The notes under the pieces were generated by a model. That model did not search any database. It had not been told where the DNA came from and was given only the letters and a program-made list of their open reading frames with translations. This document shows positions 36,815 to 49,328 of a DNA stretch of 64,000 nt, in pieces. The first letter of the stretch is position 1. Every line of letters begins with the position of its first letter. The position numbers and the translations under genes are program-made. Source of the DNA: Ancistrus triradiatus (taxonomy: Eukaryota; Chordata; Actinopteri; Siluriformes; Loricariidae); NCBI GenBank assembly GCA_025084515.1, contig JAJAGP010000286.1:434001-498000 (forward strand), in the 5' to 3' direction.

Positions 36815-37200
36815 ATTAAAACCAGACCATTAAAACCAGACCAAAACCCCAAGTGCATGCTTGACCTCTGGCCCTCTCTCTAATATTGGATACCCAAGCC
36901 AAAGACCATGCTGCCCAGTTCCACGCTGAAGGGGAAAAGAAGGCAGTGACCAGCTGGATGGCCAAAAGAGGGTCTTTGAAGCTGACCCCCGGTCATTGTG
37001 CTTGGATAACTCATGCCATTGATCTGGCCTTTCACACTGGTAAGGGTGCCCCCACTGCAGCCTTAGATGCGGCATAAAGCTGGCAACGGCCTGGAAGAGG
37101 CATCACCCATTGGAGCCAGACTGGAACAGTTGCATGATGGGAGGCACATGAAGGAGGCCTGTCAGGGCTATGCCAGCCAGACAGGATCATTAAGGTCTGC
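36815..37200. other. GC-richer block of unknown origin
   Basis: The composition shifts to about half GC. A 63-codon plus-strand ORF (36886-37077) and an 81-codon minus-strand ORF (37075-36830) overlap, and neither has a domain I recognise. A short direct repeat, CATTAAAACCAGACC, precedes it. It may be a piece of an old retroelement. Confidence 0.25.
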
Positions 37201-37929
37201 TGCAGCTGATGCAGCTGTAATTACACTTCAAAAGTGCCTATAGAAAATTGCTTGTTTTTGTTAATGGGATTTCTTTGTCACTGAATTAAGGTTATTCTTC
37301 AAAGTTCATGCAAAAAGGTATAAAAACTTTTGACTGGTGTTGCATGGCCTGGGTTTGGTACATATAAGTCTTCAGAATGTGTAACAAATCCATAAATGCT
37401 AACTATTTTATGCTAACATTTGAAAATATTTGGGATTATTTGAATTTCTGCATTAATTAATCATAATTCTGAGATTCATGCAAGTCATGATAATAGACAA
37501 AAACGACATGCCTAAACTACTAAAACCACCATTTTTTAATGTTTCTTTTTTTATTGAACTCATTGAGTAATCATTCACTGTTCCGACTCGGCAAATGTGA
37601 TTTCTCAAGGCAGGTGTGCCTGGATCTGCTACTCTCAAGAAAGATGTGATAAAACAGAGTACATTTTCTGCATTTATAAAGTGGTTATTAATCCTGAGTG
37701 GCCATTAATCCACAATTAGACAAATGATCTAAATGTGAGATAAATTCAGTACCATTGTTATTCACTATAGGAGAGACAGTAGTTTTTTCACTAAACAAGA
37801 AGTGATGACAGCCAACCAGAGAAACAAAACAAGATCAAATGCCGCAGGATTGTGCTTTGCGGCAGAGATGCTACAGAAATCCTAGGACTGGGTCTCATAG
37901 CAAAAAATCATAGCAACAGCACTAAACAA
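37201..37929. other. Intergenic, possibly old Tc1-like sequence
   Basis: Some strings hint at decayed Tc1-like DNA leading into the next fragment, but nothing firm can be shown. Confidence 0.25.
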
Positions 37930-38150
37930 AAACTGCTAATAGTTGAACATTAAAGATGAAACGCTGCATAACTCCTTAGCAAAGTCCACTTGGATGGTCC
38001 AGAAATCCATAAAGTTTGCTGGAAAATTGCTACACACCAAGACCAACACTAAAACACTGTAAAGCATGGTGGTGGAAGCATCATGGTTTGAGGCTGCTTT
38101 GCTGCCTTAAAGTCTGGACAGTTTTCATTTATTGAGGACATATGTGAATT
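37930..38150 (+). mobile_element. Tc1-like transposase fragment, heavily decayed
   Basis: The strings AAGCATGGTGGTGGAAGCAT and CATGGTTTGAGGCTGCTTTG correspond to the KHGGGSIMVWGCF region of a Tc1-like transposase. Flanking coding sense is lost. Confidence 0.6.
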
Positions 38151-38882
38151 TAGATTCAATCAAATCTTTGCATCAATGGTGAACAGGTTACTCAAGTAAC
38201 CGAGTCAAATCTTTATAAAAACGATTATATTGAGCTATCATGTGCGCTTATCACCTTTAAGGAGGGTGAGGGTCAGTAATGATGCCAGTTTATTGGCTGG
38301 TACGTATTGAATAGGTGTTTGTCTACACATTGGTAATGGGTCTGAAAATGTGGATAGTGACTTTACTGGCTTGGAAACAACGTGGTGGTGTGTGAAATGC
38401 AACGCTATGAACTAAACCTATTCAGTCTTACATCCACATGAAAAGGAACTTGAGTACAATACTCCGAAATACAATAATCATAGTGGAACTTTGCCTGTGG
38501 TATACTTCTGCCTGGAGGAGTAAGTATTCTGTGACAAGTCATGTTCACCTGCATATTCCATGTACCGCACATTTTCCATATTGAGAGACATTTGATTTTT
38601 TTTTTAAATATAGTCACCCTTACATTTATATGACATGTTAATGACAGTTAAAAACTTTCACTCCATGCTTAATGAAGGAAATCTTTGGTTGGTATTAAAC
38701 CACATCGTATATAACATTTTACATTTTTGAGTGATGCAAATGAATGCAAAAGAAAAATTAGAAAACAGTCCATATAAATACAAAACCAGCAAAAATGTAT
38801 AAATGTACAGCAATTCTGTTGTCTAGTCAATGAAGTGGGTATATTGCGCCTAGCTGCCAACCCCCAAATCAACTGCCCATAC
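38151..38882. other. Intergenic, nothing recognised
   Basis: Unique sequence with no ORF of note. Confidence 0.4.
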
Positions 38883-38945
38883 CCCATTTACATTTACATT
38901 TATAGTAATTGGCAGATATGCGTATCCACTGTGACTTACACCAGC
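38883..38945 (+). repeat. Fish dispersed repeat core, copy 2
   Basis: TTTACATTTACATTTATAGT then GGCAGATATGCGTATCCACT and GTGACTTACA parallels the copy at 33370-33425. Confidence 0.6.
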
Positions 38946-39709
38946 GCTCTGTGTTCTCCTAAGGAAATGTTTTCTTCACCAGGCAATCAGCCCCCGACAG
39001 AAATCTGCAAGGACAAAACTCATTGTAACGTGGAAGCAGTCCTATTAGATGTTCATTAGAATGTCCATGTTTCTAACATTTGTTAAGATTTTGTTTTTTA
39101 TTTGTCAACACTTCACTTACATCAAAATTGTATATACAACTGCCACAATGACCAGCATATATCATTATATATCAGATTGGTATATCAAAAGTAGTTGTGT
39201 GGTTAAAAGTAAAGTTGTTAAGTTAATTTATTCCAAAAACAACCAAAAATCTAAATCTTAGCACGAGCTCTGTGTGTCCTTCAGTCACCATGTCATGGAT
39301 TCTAACAGATATGTGGGAGAAGACAAATTTTAAATAGGGAGAAATTTTAATATCCTGCTATAAAAAGATTACAATGCAAAAAAATGTATTGTTCTTGCTC
39401 CGTATGTAAACACCCAAGCAGAGCAGACCATATGCAAGGGCACAACATGCGCGCATACACACACACACATACACACTAAGTAGGGTGCATAATCCTGCCA
39501 CTCCCCCTGGTGCTGGTGCCAGAACATGGAAGGCAGATTAAAAGACAGACTTATAGTAGTAGTGTTATAGCAGTGTGGTAGTTGTAGTTGTTCGGTCTCT
39601 TTCAGAGCCCAAGTTTACACAGTGGCATTGAAGAGTCTATATGCTTTCTAATCACTAGTCCACAAACAGAACCCTTGAGACCTGCTTTAGAGAACTGGGG
39701 AGAGGGGGT

Positions 39710-39713
<4 letters not shown>
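38946..39713. other. Intergenic with candidate CTCF site
   Basis: Apart from the CTCF-like motif at 39499-39516 and a short CA run near 39460, nothing is recognised. Confidence 0.4.
39499..39516 (-). promoter_or_regulatory. Candidate CTCF site
   Basis: The minus strand reads GCACCAGGGGGAGTGG, a good match to the CTCF core CCACCAGGGGGCGC, allowing for a GC to AG difference at its right side. Occupancy is not shown by sequence. Confidence 0.35.

Positions 39714-39769
<56 letters not shown>
39714..39769. repeat. (GA)n microsatellite
   Basis: A pure GA run of about 56 nt. Confidence 0.95.
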
Positions 39770-39772
<3 letters not shown>

Positions 39773-39859
39773 CAGCATCGGTCAGAGGAAGCTGCAGTGT
39801 GTTATTATTAATCAAGCATTAAAAAAGTGAGAACTTCAAAGCTCACAGGAGTCATGCTA

Positions 39860-40065
39860 CAGCACATGAAAGTAACATACTATGGCTTAATGTTTCCTAA
39901 GGCGTATGGTGACATGGCATTGATTTGAAATGCATTGTGTGGCAAATGGATTTGCATGATAGCAGAGATGAAGCCCCGTGTGAGCACAGACCATAATTGA
40001 CAGCTTGACCTCACAAGCTCTTCAAAGCTTTGGCAAGTGAGGACGTTTGGTACTTACTGATGGAG
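39860..40065. promoter_or_regulatory. Possible enhancer-like conserved block
   Basis: It contains a perfect POU octamer ATTTGCAT (39950-39957) and AATTGACAGC, a PBX/MEIS-like site, within repeat-free sequence. These motif classes are common in developmental enhancers. Conservation is not tested. Confidence 0.25.
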
Positions 40066-41600
40066 AAATGCCACAACACAAACAGCACCTGTATATGTTT
40101 AATGGATTCTCATATACCAGTACCTTACTACTATACAGCAGCCTTTAATCTAAAGAAAATGATCATGTTTAATTAAATAATCTTTTCTCATAATATAATA
40201 TTTTTGTACTGATGTAAACAATGTAAGAAATCCTTGAAAGGGCAAAGGTGAAAGGGTTCTCCATCCGAAAAAAGAAATGTGTTTACATGCAGTAAAATTA
40301 ATATAAAGAATACAAGTCTGATTCAATGTCTGATTCTCTGAGCATTTATTGACCGCAGTATTAGAAGGTGCTTTAGTCACTGACAACCAGGTTTAGTTAG
40401 CTGTAAAATTACAGACTGAATTTTTCCACAAGCAAAGCCTGCCAAAAATACTGCTGGTTGCAGAAAGCTGGTGTAAGGGGTCCCTGTGGCCATTTTTACA
40501 CTTGATCATGACAAATGATTGACAATAGCATAGCACTTACCTTGAATCTTGGAAAACAAGATGTTTCCAGACGGACTGGGGGTGGGCAGTTTGTCTCACT
40601 TCACTTCCTCTGGCAAATGACACCCTTGGTGGTTCAAAAATGTTGGGGCCCCTGAACAGATTTCACAGTTTTATAAATAAATTGTGTTGCACAGAGACAA
40701 AGATGAGTACAATAAATCCCACTTTGAACCCAAAAGGGAGAATTGATGAATGCCACCCCACCCCCATGCCTTCTGTAGCCTAATTGTTTTTAGAAATGAG
40801 ACATATTGTCAACCATATTTTTGGATAGATTGAGACATGAATGCATGTTTTCAATTCCGAACAACTGCTTCAGAAACTCCTTTCAAATCCATTTATTACT
40901 ATGGAATATTAGAAAGTCTTTACTTTGGATGAGATTTCAGTGGCAAATAAAGAGTGAACTGATTCAAGGTCACTACCAAGAGCCTGACAACATATCAGCG
41001 CTGTAGATTTGATAGGGATGATCAGTCCAAGTTTGTAGATGATAAATATTAGATTGTGATTTACATAGCTCCATAGTGTGGACATCATCTGTTTTAATAT
41101 CTGTCATCAGAAGATGTCCTAGCACTAACTTCAAATGTTGACAAAGCACAATGCATATCTAAATATGAACTCTTTAAAGGATGACTATCTAGCAACTGGC
41201 CATGAAAATATATTGAATCTCTGACATTTGTCTAGTATCTCGTTATCTATGGGCAGATAAAAAGCAACTGTTCTGTCCAAAAAAAAAGTAAAAGAAAAAA
41301 CACAAACCAATAAGACAAAAAGATGGAGTGACATATAAAATCATATATGCCTGCCAGGATTGTAAAGTGATAGAACAAATCTGTTTAACTGCTTTTCTTA
41401 AACAAATATGTACTGCAGGCCTGTTCTCTAAAACATAACATCTTAGTAAAAGCACTGTAATGGCTCAATGAAGCATTTGGTTTGGGTGATTAACAGGGGT
41501 GGATTTGGGGTGCAGATGAAGACTTGTGTGTTTTGTGGGCTTTGGGCAAAGGGAGGGGGCTAAAATAAGGCTGAATGAAAGGAAAATGTCAGTAGTGCCC
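40066..41600. other. Intergenic, nothing recognised
   Basis: AT-rich unique sequence. The ORFs are short. Confidence 0.4.
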
Positions 41601-41730
41601 ACTCAGCTATTTTCCCAGTCAAGATCAAAGACACCGATGGACTGGCTGCACCGCGGGAAACTTGAAATGTTCCCTGCCTTTGTTTGCTGTTGCTAGGAGA
41701 CTTCTAGACAGTAAAAAGTGTTTTCAGTAA
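41601..41730. promoter_or_regulatory. Possible enhancer-like block with TCF/LEF and X-box motifs
   Basis: AAGATCAAAG (41621-41630) is a TCF/LEF core, and GTTGCTAGGAGAC (about 41689-41701) resembles an RFX X-box. The block is repeat-free and less AT-rich than its flanks. Confidence 0.25.
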
Positions 41731-42329
41731 GCTACAAGATCAAACAAAACATTTCCAAAATAAATTTTGAAGCCTGCCATGTCTGAAGCCTTGTCTTGCA
41801 ATTTACTGAGGATGGTCACCAAGAAAGCACAAAGGATAATGATCTCTATATATCCTGATTCCACCCATCTGTCCGAAATGCAGATATATCGATTGTATCA
41901 TTTTCTCTGAAGAAACAAAACATATTATAACTTACCATGGCAATTTAGAAAGTGTAGATTGGGATCCCATTTCACCAGGTAGCTACAGTAGACTGTACTA
42001 ATTGTTTTCCTTGGATGTTATTTTAACACGCGTCTTACACACATGCAAATAGATTGGACAGCAAAACAATTATCATATGTAATATTCCCCTTTGAACAAG
42101 GCATGAATTCACCATGGTCTTAGTCATTCACCATTCTAGTCCATGATGACATGAAATTGTACTTCACATTATCCATCTTGAACTGCTGATGGATCAATTG
42201 ATTCATGCTATCTACATGACACAGCAGAAATACAAGAAATCATCAACCTATATTATGTATCTCCAATGTTCCACTTTAGCTTTCCTGTCAAATCAAACAA
42301 CTCAAAGAACTTTGGTAATTTTCCTTTAC
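41731..42329. other. Intergenic, nothing recognised
   Basis: Unique AT-rich sequence. Confidence 0.4.
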
Positions 42330-42603
42330 ATCCCACATCAACAAGGCATTTCCACCCACAGAAAGTAAACCCTTGAGATTATTGTGCTTAAAAAATTTTT
42401 GAGAACAGCGATTTCTGATGTACTCTAACCATGATGCCTGGTACCAGCATCTACTTCACACATTTTTCTATTTTGATCTTCAATGTGAACATTACCTAAA
42501 TCCCTTGGTTTTTGTCTACATGGTTTTTATCCACTGGCTATTGCCACATCATTTGCTGACTGGATGATTTACAGGTGTTCCTGATAAAGTGTCTTCTGTG
42601 TGT
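42330..42603 (-). mobile_element. Old Tc1/mariner-like fragment
   Basis: CATCAACAAGGCATTTCCAC at its left and GGTGTTCCTGATAAAGTGTC at its right match, in order, the antisense transposase and the terminal repeat of the family at 32217-33022. The middle is strongly diverged. Confidence 0.5.
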
Positions 42604-43829
42604 ACTGTATATAAGGCCAGCATCTGTGGGGATAAAGCCAGTCATCCTTTCTGTTGCAGTTGACACTGGTATTTGGTACAGACTATTTAAGGAAGCAATT
42701 AACTGATGAAATTTGGCTAGACTGCTCTCTTTTTCTCTTCTTCCCTCCTAGGACATTAGTGGTCAAATGTATATGAATTATTTTGTTTGATACAAAGTTT
42801 TAAAACGTGCATAATTGTCATTATTTTGCAAAAAACAGACTGACAGAAAGCTATCTGAGAAAGCTCTTTCTGTTGCCCATTTTTAACCCAGAAGTGGACT
42901 TGTCAGTGCATTACATACCTTGCAAACCTAATAAAAAAGGTACAGGCTGTATAAGATATATTAGTGTTCAGTTGTTCTTATATTAGTATTACATTTTCAT
43001 CCTAATAATTGGCTTTTATGTTCATTAGGACACCAAAGTAGTGATTGCTAAAACTGGGCCTGTTATAATCATTTGCAAAAATTGTGATTCAGCTAAGGTT
43101 TAATTCAATTTAATGGGACCACAAAGACATTTCTTACTGATTACAAACTTTTGATGTCAAATGTGCTGAGCAAGAGGTGATAAACCCTGGGTATTATCAC
43201 GACTGCTCATTTAAGGATGTGTGTCATGTTCTATATGGGTGAGCTGGGACTATAAAATATATGAAGCTTTATTATTAAGCTATAACATACTTCAGAGAAG
43301 CAATGGCCAGCACAGACTTTGTTTTGTTATGAGGTGCCCGACTAAGACAGATATAAAGCATGCAAATAGCTCATAGAGAATAAATAGCTTAAGGTAGCAT
43401 AACCTTCCTTAATCCTTAATGTTGTTTACAACCTGTTTTAATCTGAATACATGATCTCATTGAGTCCTGGATTTTTCTTGTACACAGAATGAAACATGAT
43501 TTTTTTTTTACTGTATTATTATACTCAATGCAGTAGCTTGTCATTTTTTTGTCACACATTCATAATGACATCATCCACAGAGCACCAATCATCTCCCACA
43601 AACATTACACCCATGAACCTGAACTGGTGTGTTTAGGCTATAGCTATTGTTGTAGGTCATATTTTCTGAACACTCTAAATTGCGTAAATATGAACACTGA
43701 ATCTATTACACTGAAATAAGGTGGGTCCTCTGTTAAAACAATCAGGCCATTTGTATTGACTCAATGAGTTCAGTTGTTACTATAAGGCAGTGAGCTTGTT
43801 GCTTTTACTTAGCGTAACAAACAGCACAA
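42604..43829. other. AT-rich intergenic, nothing recognised
   Basis: No gene or repeat recognised. Confidence 0.4.
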
Positions 43830-44010
43830 GGGTTTAGTCGAGGGTGACTTTCATCTCTGGAGCGATTAAGATGAGATTTGTGCAGTGTCTGTCTCTTGTT
43901 TGCGAAGACAGAGCCAGCTGGCACAGAGTGGGACACCAAAAATACTCTCCGCTAAGGGATTTCGGGGCTGTCCATGTTAACACAGAGTGATGGGCCATGC
44001 CTGGAGTATT
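43830..44010. other. Possible conserved non-coding element
   Basis: This repeat-free block of balanced composition includes TTAGTCGAGGGTGACTTTCA and CTCCGCTAAGGGATTTCGGG and has no ORF. It is a candidate only by texture. Confidence 0.25.
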
Positions 44011-44118
44011 TGTTACTTTAGACCTGTTTTTGAGCCATTGTTAGTTCTATCATTTATTAAATATATCTGCCTGATTCAATCATCATACTTACATGGAGCC
44101 TAGGATTTTACGTGGAAC

Positions 44119-44133
44119 ATGTATGTATGTATG

Positions 44134-44164
<31 letters not shown>

Positions 44165-44180
44165 TACATTAACAAAAATG

Positions 44181-44227
<47 letters not shown>

Positions 44228-44245
44228 GCATTTTGTTAATGTAGT
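44119..44245. repeat. (GTAT)n/(TA)n array with inverted flanks
   Basis: GTAT units pass into a TA run. A second TA run is bracketed by near-perfect inverted arms, TTAACAAAAATGCTATAT and ATATAGCATTTTGTTAA, so the segment can fold into a long hairpin. Confidence 0.9.
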
Positions 44246-44825
44246 TTACACACAGTCATTTATTTTCTGGACCTAATATTCATTTACACTATAACTGTTG
44301 GTGAAGAGAATTCTAACTGAACAGCTAGATCACAATCTTGATCACAATACTTGACTACACTTTTAATGACCCATTACCATCTTCATACCAATCAGGCCAG
44401 AAGGTCACATAGATGTTCCACAGACAGATGTGCTACTGTACAAAAGTCATCTCCTAAATTCCTTCTACGTTTTGCTTTGTTTCTTTTTTGCCTGCTGCCT
44501 CAGTGTATCAGTGAAATGGGGTATTTTTATAGATTTTCAAATATTAACTTAAAAAGAGAGAGATATTTATGAACATATGTTCTACCAGTCCATTTTTCAG
44601 AATAGACTTGATTACATTGTAGGTGTATAGCATATATTATGATTAATAAAAATAATAAGCAGAACCAAGTCATTTTTCAAGATTATTTCTCCAAGAACTA
44701 TGAAAAAAACAATTTCTGATTTCTTTGCTTAGAGTGAACACACAAACAACCTTAGGGAAATGATATACAGGAACGGTAGTTTTACTGACCATAGCTTTTT
44801 ATTTAGTACACTTTTTCTACACTGA
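44246..44825. other. AT-rich intergenic, nothing recognised
   Basis: No gene or repeat recognised. Confidence 0.4.
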
Positions 44826-44834
44826 TTATATATA

Positions 44835-44898
<64 letters not shown>
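44826..44898. repeat. (TA)n microsatellite
   Basis: A nearly pure TA run of about 70 nt. Confidence 0.95.
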
Positions 44899-44899
<1 letters not shown>

Positions 44900-44901
<2 letters not shown>

Positions 44902-45140
44902 CCAGTGTGTGGGGAGTTTTATCTCCACACTTTCTAGCTGTGTCATGGGGCCTTCAACACCTATCCCCTGAGAAGTCAGGGAACAGGAATAAGCATGCCC
45001 AGAATGTGATGCCAGTCTATTGCAGGACTGTGCAGAAGTTGTTGCTACAGTGCCAACGGATGTTCTCCCCAACTGGCTGGGACTCAATCCCTGCTGTATT
45101 GGGGAAGTGTATCTGAATACTTTGCCACCCTAGCACCCAG
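44900..45140 (-). mobile_element. Possible degraded SINE
   Basis: Reversed, GGGTGGCAAAGTATTCAGAT then GGATTGAGTCCCAGCCAGTT looks like a damaged Pol III head of a fish SINE. The body is not convincingly matched. Confidence 0.3.
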
Positions 45141-45274
45141 GGTAGTATATTTTGACATATAAATATAAAAAAAGCTGATTGACCTCTTACCACTCCAGAA
45201 GGAACTTCTGTTCACACAGCTCATCCAAAAAGTGCTGTCTGGCTGTAAGCTCAAGTGGCATGCAGGATTGTTAA

Positions 45275-45322
45275 TGACAGACAGACAGACAGGCAGGCAG
45301 GCAGGCAGGCAGGCAGGTAGGC

Positions 45323-45361
<39 letters not shown>

Positions 45362-45378
45362 GAGATAGATAGATAGAT
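45275..45378. repeat. (GACA/GGCA/GATA)n tetranucleotide microsatellite
   Basis: ACAG, GGCA and GATA tetranucleotide blocks succeed one another over about 100 nt. Confidence 0.95.
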
Positions 45379-46199
45379 GAATATATTGAAAGCCTACCAC
45401 TGTTTTAAATATAAATAAAACAAAAGCTAAACCTTGCAAAACGCATTGCAGCTTTGTTCCGCGTGAAGAACAAATATATATATATATGTGTTCCACAGTA
45501 AAAATGCTGTGTTTTTTTGTCGACTGGAGCCATAATGGTTTACTTTCCCCCGCATGTGACTGCTTTCTGAACTCTATGGGCAACCCCGCGGTGACAATAA
45601 AATGCTTCGCTTCTTCTGTGGCCTGTGAAGGTTCAAGCCTTTATAGCAATCGAGAGGCAAAGCGGTAGTTGAAGAGGGGAAGATTTAGTAATGGCAATTA
45701 AAAGATAGGATTCTTGACTGAAAGGTCACCAAGGCCAGAGTTACACGTTTTATGTGCGACTTTTCTGCGTTTAAAATAAAATCTGCTTATATAGTTTATA
45801 GGTTTTAGGAATAGCCTAAAGGCCATGGCCAGTGTTGGCCTGTTTACTTTTACTAGGGCTGTTCATTGGCACATATTTGGAAGGATTACTGCTAAGAAGT
45901 TATGGGTCTGTGTAAAACTGTAATTTATAATGAGCCAATGGTTTGCATTGGTTAAACATAAAAATTGTTTCTTGCTAGTGAAGTAAAGCCATGCATGACC
46001 CAACTAGGCCCATATATGAGTTTACAGAAATTGTACAAGCTATGTAAATCTCCCAATAGGCCTGCACAGGACTGATGCACAAGAAATCTGACAGTATGAT
46101 TCAACCCTTGCCCACTGGTGTAAAAAGCTTCAGATTTACCCAATGTCGCCGCCTTTATTAGTTTGCTTTGTGCTTAAGATATGGTGTGCTTTTCTCATC
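45379..46199. other. Intergenic, nothing recognised
   Basis: Unique sequence leading to the CpG-rich block at 46200. Confidence 0.4.
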
Positions 46200-46330
46200 T
46201 CTTAATGGGTATTACGAGGCGTAAAGCTCTGGAGGCAGAAGCGCCACTCTGACGTCACACGTCCAAGAGTCACCCGCCGTGTGCGCGGCGTCTCCGCCTA
46301 AAGACTCTCCGACAAAGAAAGTAAAGGTTT
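46200..46330. promoter_or_regulatory. Isolated CpG-rich block with a perfect CRE
   Basis: A short segment with many CpG dinucleotides, including a GTGTGCGCGGCGTCTCCG run, stands out in CpG-poor DNA. It contains TGACGTCA at 46250-46257. No adequate ORF or splice pattern accompanies it. It could be an enhancer, a non-coding RNA promoter or a conserved element. Confidence 0.35.
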
Positions 46331-47824
46331 GGGCCGACAATGTGGGTGGACAGGGCATGAAACTACTATCATCTTCGGTTTTGAATGAAAGAAAGAAAAC
46401 ATAGATTCAACAAAAAGGGAGGCCCCCTTCTATTTCAGCAGCGTTGTTAGGACAACGGGAACCATCCCTCAGATGATTAGTTCCACTTCAAAAGAATTTA
46501 CTTTCCGGCACAGAAAAACCTCCCCCTTTTGTGTTGGCACACAGTTTTCAGGAGCAAAAGAAGAGTCGTATGTTTTGTCGGTGTGTTTATTTTTTGTCCA
46601 ATGTATAATTGTATTAAACGCATAAATAGAGTCGCCTCAATGGCCGGGAAGCTCATAAACATGTAGAGAGGTACAAACAAAATAAAGGGTATTAGTATAG
46701 TTTAGTATTAGTATAGTGCTTGCAACACACGTCTGAGTACAGTGAATTTGCACTTGGCAAAACTATAGACAAAATCATGACAGGCTCAAATTAGAGGACA
46801 ACACAAACAAGTCCATGGTTAATTACAAAAAATAGCAGGTAGACCTTCCTTCGCAGTCAATTCAAAAACACACTATCCGTTTCCTACCATATTAATGTGC
46901 ACTCAGTCAGGTTTGGCTATTTCACTACAAGAACTGCTTAAACAGCCAAAGCTACAATATAAATAACTGCTACAGTCAAATTGAACATGGATTTGATTTC
47001 TCTTGTGACAAATAAGATAGGAACCTAGAAATGTATATAACCTGGAACATCTAGTACAATTACATACAGCTTAAAACAGAGAGGTTTCTCCTCCAAAAAT
47101 TACATTCACACGTCATGGTGACCATTACTTAAGTATTTGTGCTATGTGAAATATATACATAAAACATACAAAAAAACTGCTTTTACCTCAGTCATGATAT
47201 ATGTGCTGTAATCAGTGTAAGCACAGTGTTGGGTTGCTGATATTATAAACAGGGATTACAGTAAATGTCTCAGCATAACTAAAAGCACACCACTGGCAAA
47301 GTGACAGAAATAAAGTTGTTTTTAAGAACACATTCAAATAGGGATTGTACTGTTGTACTATAAGTTTGCTTCAACATACAGTTCTTTGCAATTTGTCCAT
47401 TATGTAAAGTGTGAATCTTTCATTGCCATGAAACAACAAAGGACCCAGTGTCAAAGGATACTGATAATGCATTGCTTTAAATTAAATTTAATACATGTTG
47501 CAAGTTAATCCGCTGCAATACAGGGAAAGAAAAGTATAAAATAAATACTAATCTTTTTTCTCACAAATTATAATAAGAAAAGTTGGACAAATTAGTGGAA
47601 ACATTCTTGCCTTTCCTTTTCTTGAATAAAACCTGAAAAGCAATCCAATGTATTTTATTATGAGAAACATAAAGGCATTTTAATTATTTCACAGAGCTTC
47701 CGTTTTATGCTCTTTAGTTTATAATCAGTCTAGCAAGGTATCGAACCCCACTGAAGTAGCATTAAGGACCAAATCATGTGTAAAACACCGATTATTGAAA
47801 GTTAATGTTTGAAAGTGTCAAAGC

Positions 47825-47828
<4 letters not shown>
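46331..47828. other. AT-rich intergenic, nothing recognised
   Basis: No gene or repeat recognised. Confidence 0.4.

Positions 47829-47866
<38 letters not shown>
47829..47866. repeat. (CT)n microsatellite
   Basis: A pure CT run of about 38 nt. Confidence 0.95.
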
Positions 47867-47872
<6 letters not shown>

Positions 47873-49328
47873 TCTGTAGGCAGACTATGTGTGGAAGTGC
47901 AGAGGATGTGAAATCACAAGTGGCACAGTCAATGAGATATTGATGTTTGTAAGACACCTTTAAAAGAAAATGCACATGGGAGCTCATAATCTTACTGCAG
48001 CTGTTCTTCCAGAAGTAACTGCAAGAAAAGTAGGCACAGTCAGCACACTGGGCTCCACTCTCCAGCCTAGTGGTGATGAAATAATACAATTACATGAGAT
48101 AATAGCTTCATGCAGGATCAAATAACAAGTAATGTTTACATTTGGGTAAGATGGGAATACATAACCCACTTTATTTTGAATGTATTTTCTAGGCAGACAC
48201 TGGAATACAAATGCTGTGTCTCACAGAACAGGTATAATATATAGGTCAACAGGAATGCTATAAATAAAGAATGTATGTGAGAAAATGGAAAAGGAACCAA
48301 AGGAATATATGCAGTGCTTAATAAATATCTAAGGGATCCATTTACTTACTAATAAAACTATTTGAGGATAATAATTGCACGGAAGATTAATTAACGTTAA
48401 AGTTATTTTTAACTGATTGAAAGAAAATATGTTTGTGCTTAATTAATGTCTATGCTTTGTAAACCAAAGGCCCGGGATCTGGAAGAATTTCAAAGGCAAT
48501 GAGAGAACTAGCAATTAAAACTTGACCAAAAAGCGTTCTTTCGAAGTCATTGAGTTATGTGAATATAAACAGCAAAAAATGCTTTACTTTGAAATAACAT
48601 ACAGGTGCCTGAATCAGGATTAACTTCAAAATGCACATCTAAATTTGCCTTTGACCTTGGCTCACAGAATGCTAATTCGAGGGAAACTTACACTTATGGA
48701 AATCATACATAAGAATTACACAGGCAAACAACTGATGTGAATATACACAGGGTAGATTTCTATATCCTTTCATAATTGCACTGTCTACTTATGCAAATAC
48801 ATGTTCACCTAAACCCTAAACCCTCCTTTATTTCATCTGAGCTCCTCCCACAAGAAACTGTTCCACCAATGAGTGAATGAGCGCCTAGAGTGGCCCTAAA
48901 TCTGTGAAGCCAAAAAGATTTTTTGCAGCAAGTCATACATTTTCACAAGACACGACTTTCTTTTATTTCTTCCTTTGGCAAAATGTGAGCCCCTCTCAGT
49001 TATACAGTGCTATTGCATAATTCTGTCACTTACGTAACTGTGAAAATGTGTCACATTCGCAACAGCTGTAACCCAGGATTATGATATTACAGTCAATAAT
49101 CCATCTTAATTGCCCTTCAATAATCGGTTAGAACTTTCAAGAAATATATAGCGTTCTGTCATGCACAGGGATTTAACTCTGCTAACCTACTAAATGATTT
49201 TAAAAGATTTAAAGTCTTGCTCAAATCCTTGTGAATTTGCTGGCTTTGCCTGTGTTGACCTGTATACTGTATGTGTAAATATGTCAGTAGATATGAGAGG
49301 TTGACATTTAGACCTTCTGCTCTATATA
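47867..49328. other. Intergenic, nothing recognised
   Basis: Unique sequence. Only short ORFs are present. Confidence 0.4.

Noticed and set aside
36886..37077. A small host gene
   Set aside because: It has no recognised domain, overlaps an equally open frame on the other strand and has no promoter or splice evidence.
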